Shown here: positions 5,360 through 6,649 of the stretch, in pieces
Position numbering within the stretch: position 1 is the stretch's first letter
Layout: each line of letters starts with the position of its first letter
Assembly (NCBI GenBank): GCA_041678685.1
Contig: JBAYNV010000121.1
Coordinates: 1 to 6,649, forward strand
Direction of reading: 5' to 3'
DNA: 6,649 nt
Origin: DUPQ01 sp041678685
Lineage (GTDB): Bacteria; Bacillota; Clostridia; DUPQ01
Notes under the pieces: generated by a model
Told to the model about the DNA's origin: nothing
Seen by the model: the letters and a program-made list of their open reading frames with translations, nothing else
Databases searched by the model: none
Translations under genes and position numbers: made by a program

Positions 5360-6649
5360 ATGGAACAGGACAATAAAGAAATATTTAACAAAAGCATAGA
5401 TATAAAACTGTGGAAAAAGGTTTTCAGATACGTTAAAAAGTATTGGAAGCACCTGTTGGCGCTGATGATCGCAATGATCATCCAGGCAGCTACCGATGCA
5501 TCCTTCCCGCTGTTTACGGAATATGCGATAGACAATTACATAGCGAACAAGACAACAGAGGGCATAATGACGTTTTCCTTTCTGTTCGTAGGCCTTCTGC
5601 TCCTCAAAGGAGCGACGATATTCATATTCATTTATCTTGCAGACAAGATAATGCATATGGTAAGCCATGACATCCGTGTTGACGGATTCCAGAAATTACA
5701 GGAGCTCAGCTTCTCGTATTATGACAAGAACGCATCAGGAAGCCTTTTTACAAGGATGACCTCGGATGTGAACAGGCTCACCGGCATACTGTCATGGGGC
5801 GTAGTGGATATGGTTTGGGCACTCAGCATGATAATGATGATGACAGGTTTCATGTTTGCAAAGAATGTGAAGATCACACTGGTGGTTTTAGCTGTCGTCC
5901 CCGTGCTCATAGCACTGTCCATCTTCTTCCAGAAGAGGATACTGTTCTACAGCAGGGAAGCGAGAAGATACAACTCCATAATAACCAGCGGTTTCAGCGA
6001 AGGCATACAGGGGGCAACAACAAGCAAGACCCTTGTCAGGGAAGAGAGCAATATAAAGGATTTTGACAAGAGGACGGATGATCTTAAAAATACCGCAATA
6101 AAAAGCGCGGTATACTCAGGTATCTTCTTTCCCATCGTTTCGGTACTCGGTATCATGGGGACATCCCTCGCGATATGGCAGGGCGGCGTAATGATAGGGA
6201 CGGAAGTGATCACTGTAGGAACGCTCACACTGTTCATATCCTACACTTTACAGTTCTTCAACCCCATAAACGACATGGCAAGGGTATTTGCCAATTTCCA
6301 GTCATCGCAGGCGGCAGGCGAAAGGATACAGGCTCTTCTTGAAACGGAACCTGACATAAAAGACAGCGAAGCGGTCATAAAGGAATACGGACTGGTGCTG
6401 CCGTCCTCGACGGTTCCGAAACTCTCCGGAAGCATCAGATTTGAGAATGTATCCTTCAAGTATGCGGAAGGTGAAAAGGTCCTTGATAATTTCAACCTTG
6501 ATGTAAAACCTGGTGAATGTATAGCCCTTGTGGGTGAAACAGGTTCCGGCAAGACCACGATAGTAAATCTGGCCTGCAGGTTCTATGAACCTACCGAAGG
6601 CAAGATATATGTTGACGGCAAAGACTATAAAACGATACCTCTGATGTAT
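5360..6649 (+). CDS. ABC exporter half-transporter, subunit 2 (partial, runs off right edge)
   Basis: The ATG at 5360 lies one base after the TGA of subunit 1, and GAGGCGG (5344-5350) is a plausible ribosome binding site 9 bases upstream, so translation is probably coupled. The frame is open for 430 codons to the window edge. It starts MEQDNKEIFNKSIDIKLW, then shows a six-helix transmembrane domain (about residues 30-320) with the intracellular loop segment FSYYDKNASGSLFTRMTSDVNRL (118-140). The ATPase domain follows from about 356, with A-loop Tyr368 and Walker A GETGSGKT (392-399). The signature motif, Walker B and H-loop lie beyond the window. As partner of a subunit with a degenerate Walker B, it is expected to carry the canonical Glu and possibly a variant signature motif; this is a family-based prediction. 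Subunits 1 and 2 most likely form one heterodimeric exporter in the cytoplasmic membrane. Confidence 0.93.
   Translation, partial: MEQDNKEIFNKSIDIKLWKKVFRYVKKYWKHLLALMIAMIIQAATDASFPLFTEYAIDNYIANKTTEGIMTFSFLFVGLLLLKGATIFIFIYLADKIMHMVSHDIRVDGFQKLQELSFSYYDKNASGSLFTRMTSDVNRLTGILSWGVVDMVWALSMIMMMTGFMFAKNVKITLVVLAVVPVLIALSIFFQKRILFYSREARRYNSIITSGFSEGIQGATTSKTLVREESNIKDFDKRTDDLKNTAIKSAVYSGIFFPIVSVLGIMGTSLAIWQGGVMIGTEVITVGTLTLFISYTLQFFNPINDMARVFANFQSSQAAGERIQALLETEPDIKDSEAVIKEYGLVLPSSTVPKLSGSIRFENVSFKYAEGEKVLDNFNLDVKPGECIALVGETGSGKTTIVNLACRFYEPTEGKIYVDGKDYKTIPLMY

Overview
The window reads as a chromosomal segment of a Clostridia-type Firmicute, most likely from or near the Lachnospiraceae (inference). 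The evidence is a large Gram-positive SRP RNA directly upstream of dnaX, the dnaX-ybaB-recR order, a RecR with an ATNS- motif that I recall from lachnospiral homologues, and heavy use of ATA for Ile and AGA/AGG for Arg.

Layout. Bases 1-84 are probably the 3' tail of an unidentified gene. Bases 85-520 hold no gene I can name, though 91-238 can fold into a multibranched structure. A promoter with a perfect TATAAT (521-549) drives the SRP RNA (about 557-778). No terminator follows it, so transcription probably runs on into dnaX (840-2336; DNA polymerase III gamma/tau), ybaB (2350-2685; nucleoid-associated protein) and recR (2686-3282; recombinational repair). The last two are tightly packed.

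A 279-base gap after recR contains a complete regulatory leader. It has a second promoter with perfect TATAAT (3329-3357) whose -35 lies inside a 7+7 inverted repeat. A 24-codon leader ORF with its own ribosome binding site follows (3391-3465), then three overlapping RNA elements: an early hairpin (3470-3506), an antiterminator (3492-3535) and an intrinsic terminator (3524-3563). The early hairpin and the antiterminator exclude each other, and so do the antiterminator and the terminator. The terminator stem contains the Shine-Dalgarno sequence of the next gene, and its U-tract runs into that gene's TTG start codon.

The leader controls two adjacent ABC exporter half-transporters: a complete 598-residue one (3562-5358) with Asp in place of the catalytic Walker B Glu, and the first 430 codons of a second (5360 to window end). 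Such a pair is typical of heterodimeric type IV exporters. The arrangement closely resembles the Bacillus subtilis bmrB-bmrC-bmrD system, in which a leader peptide governs a multidrug exporter by ribosome-mediated transcription attenuation. This leader is the most interesting part of the window. The base pairing is read directly from the sequence; the inducing signal and the transported substrate are unknown.
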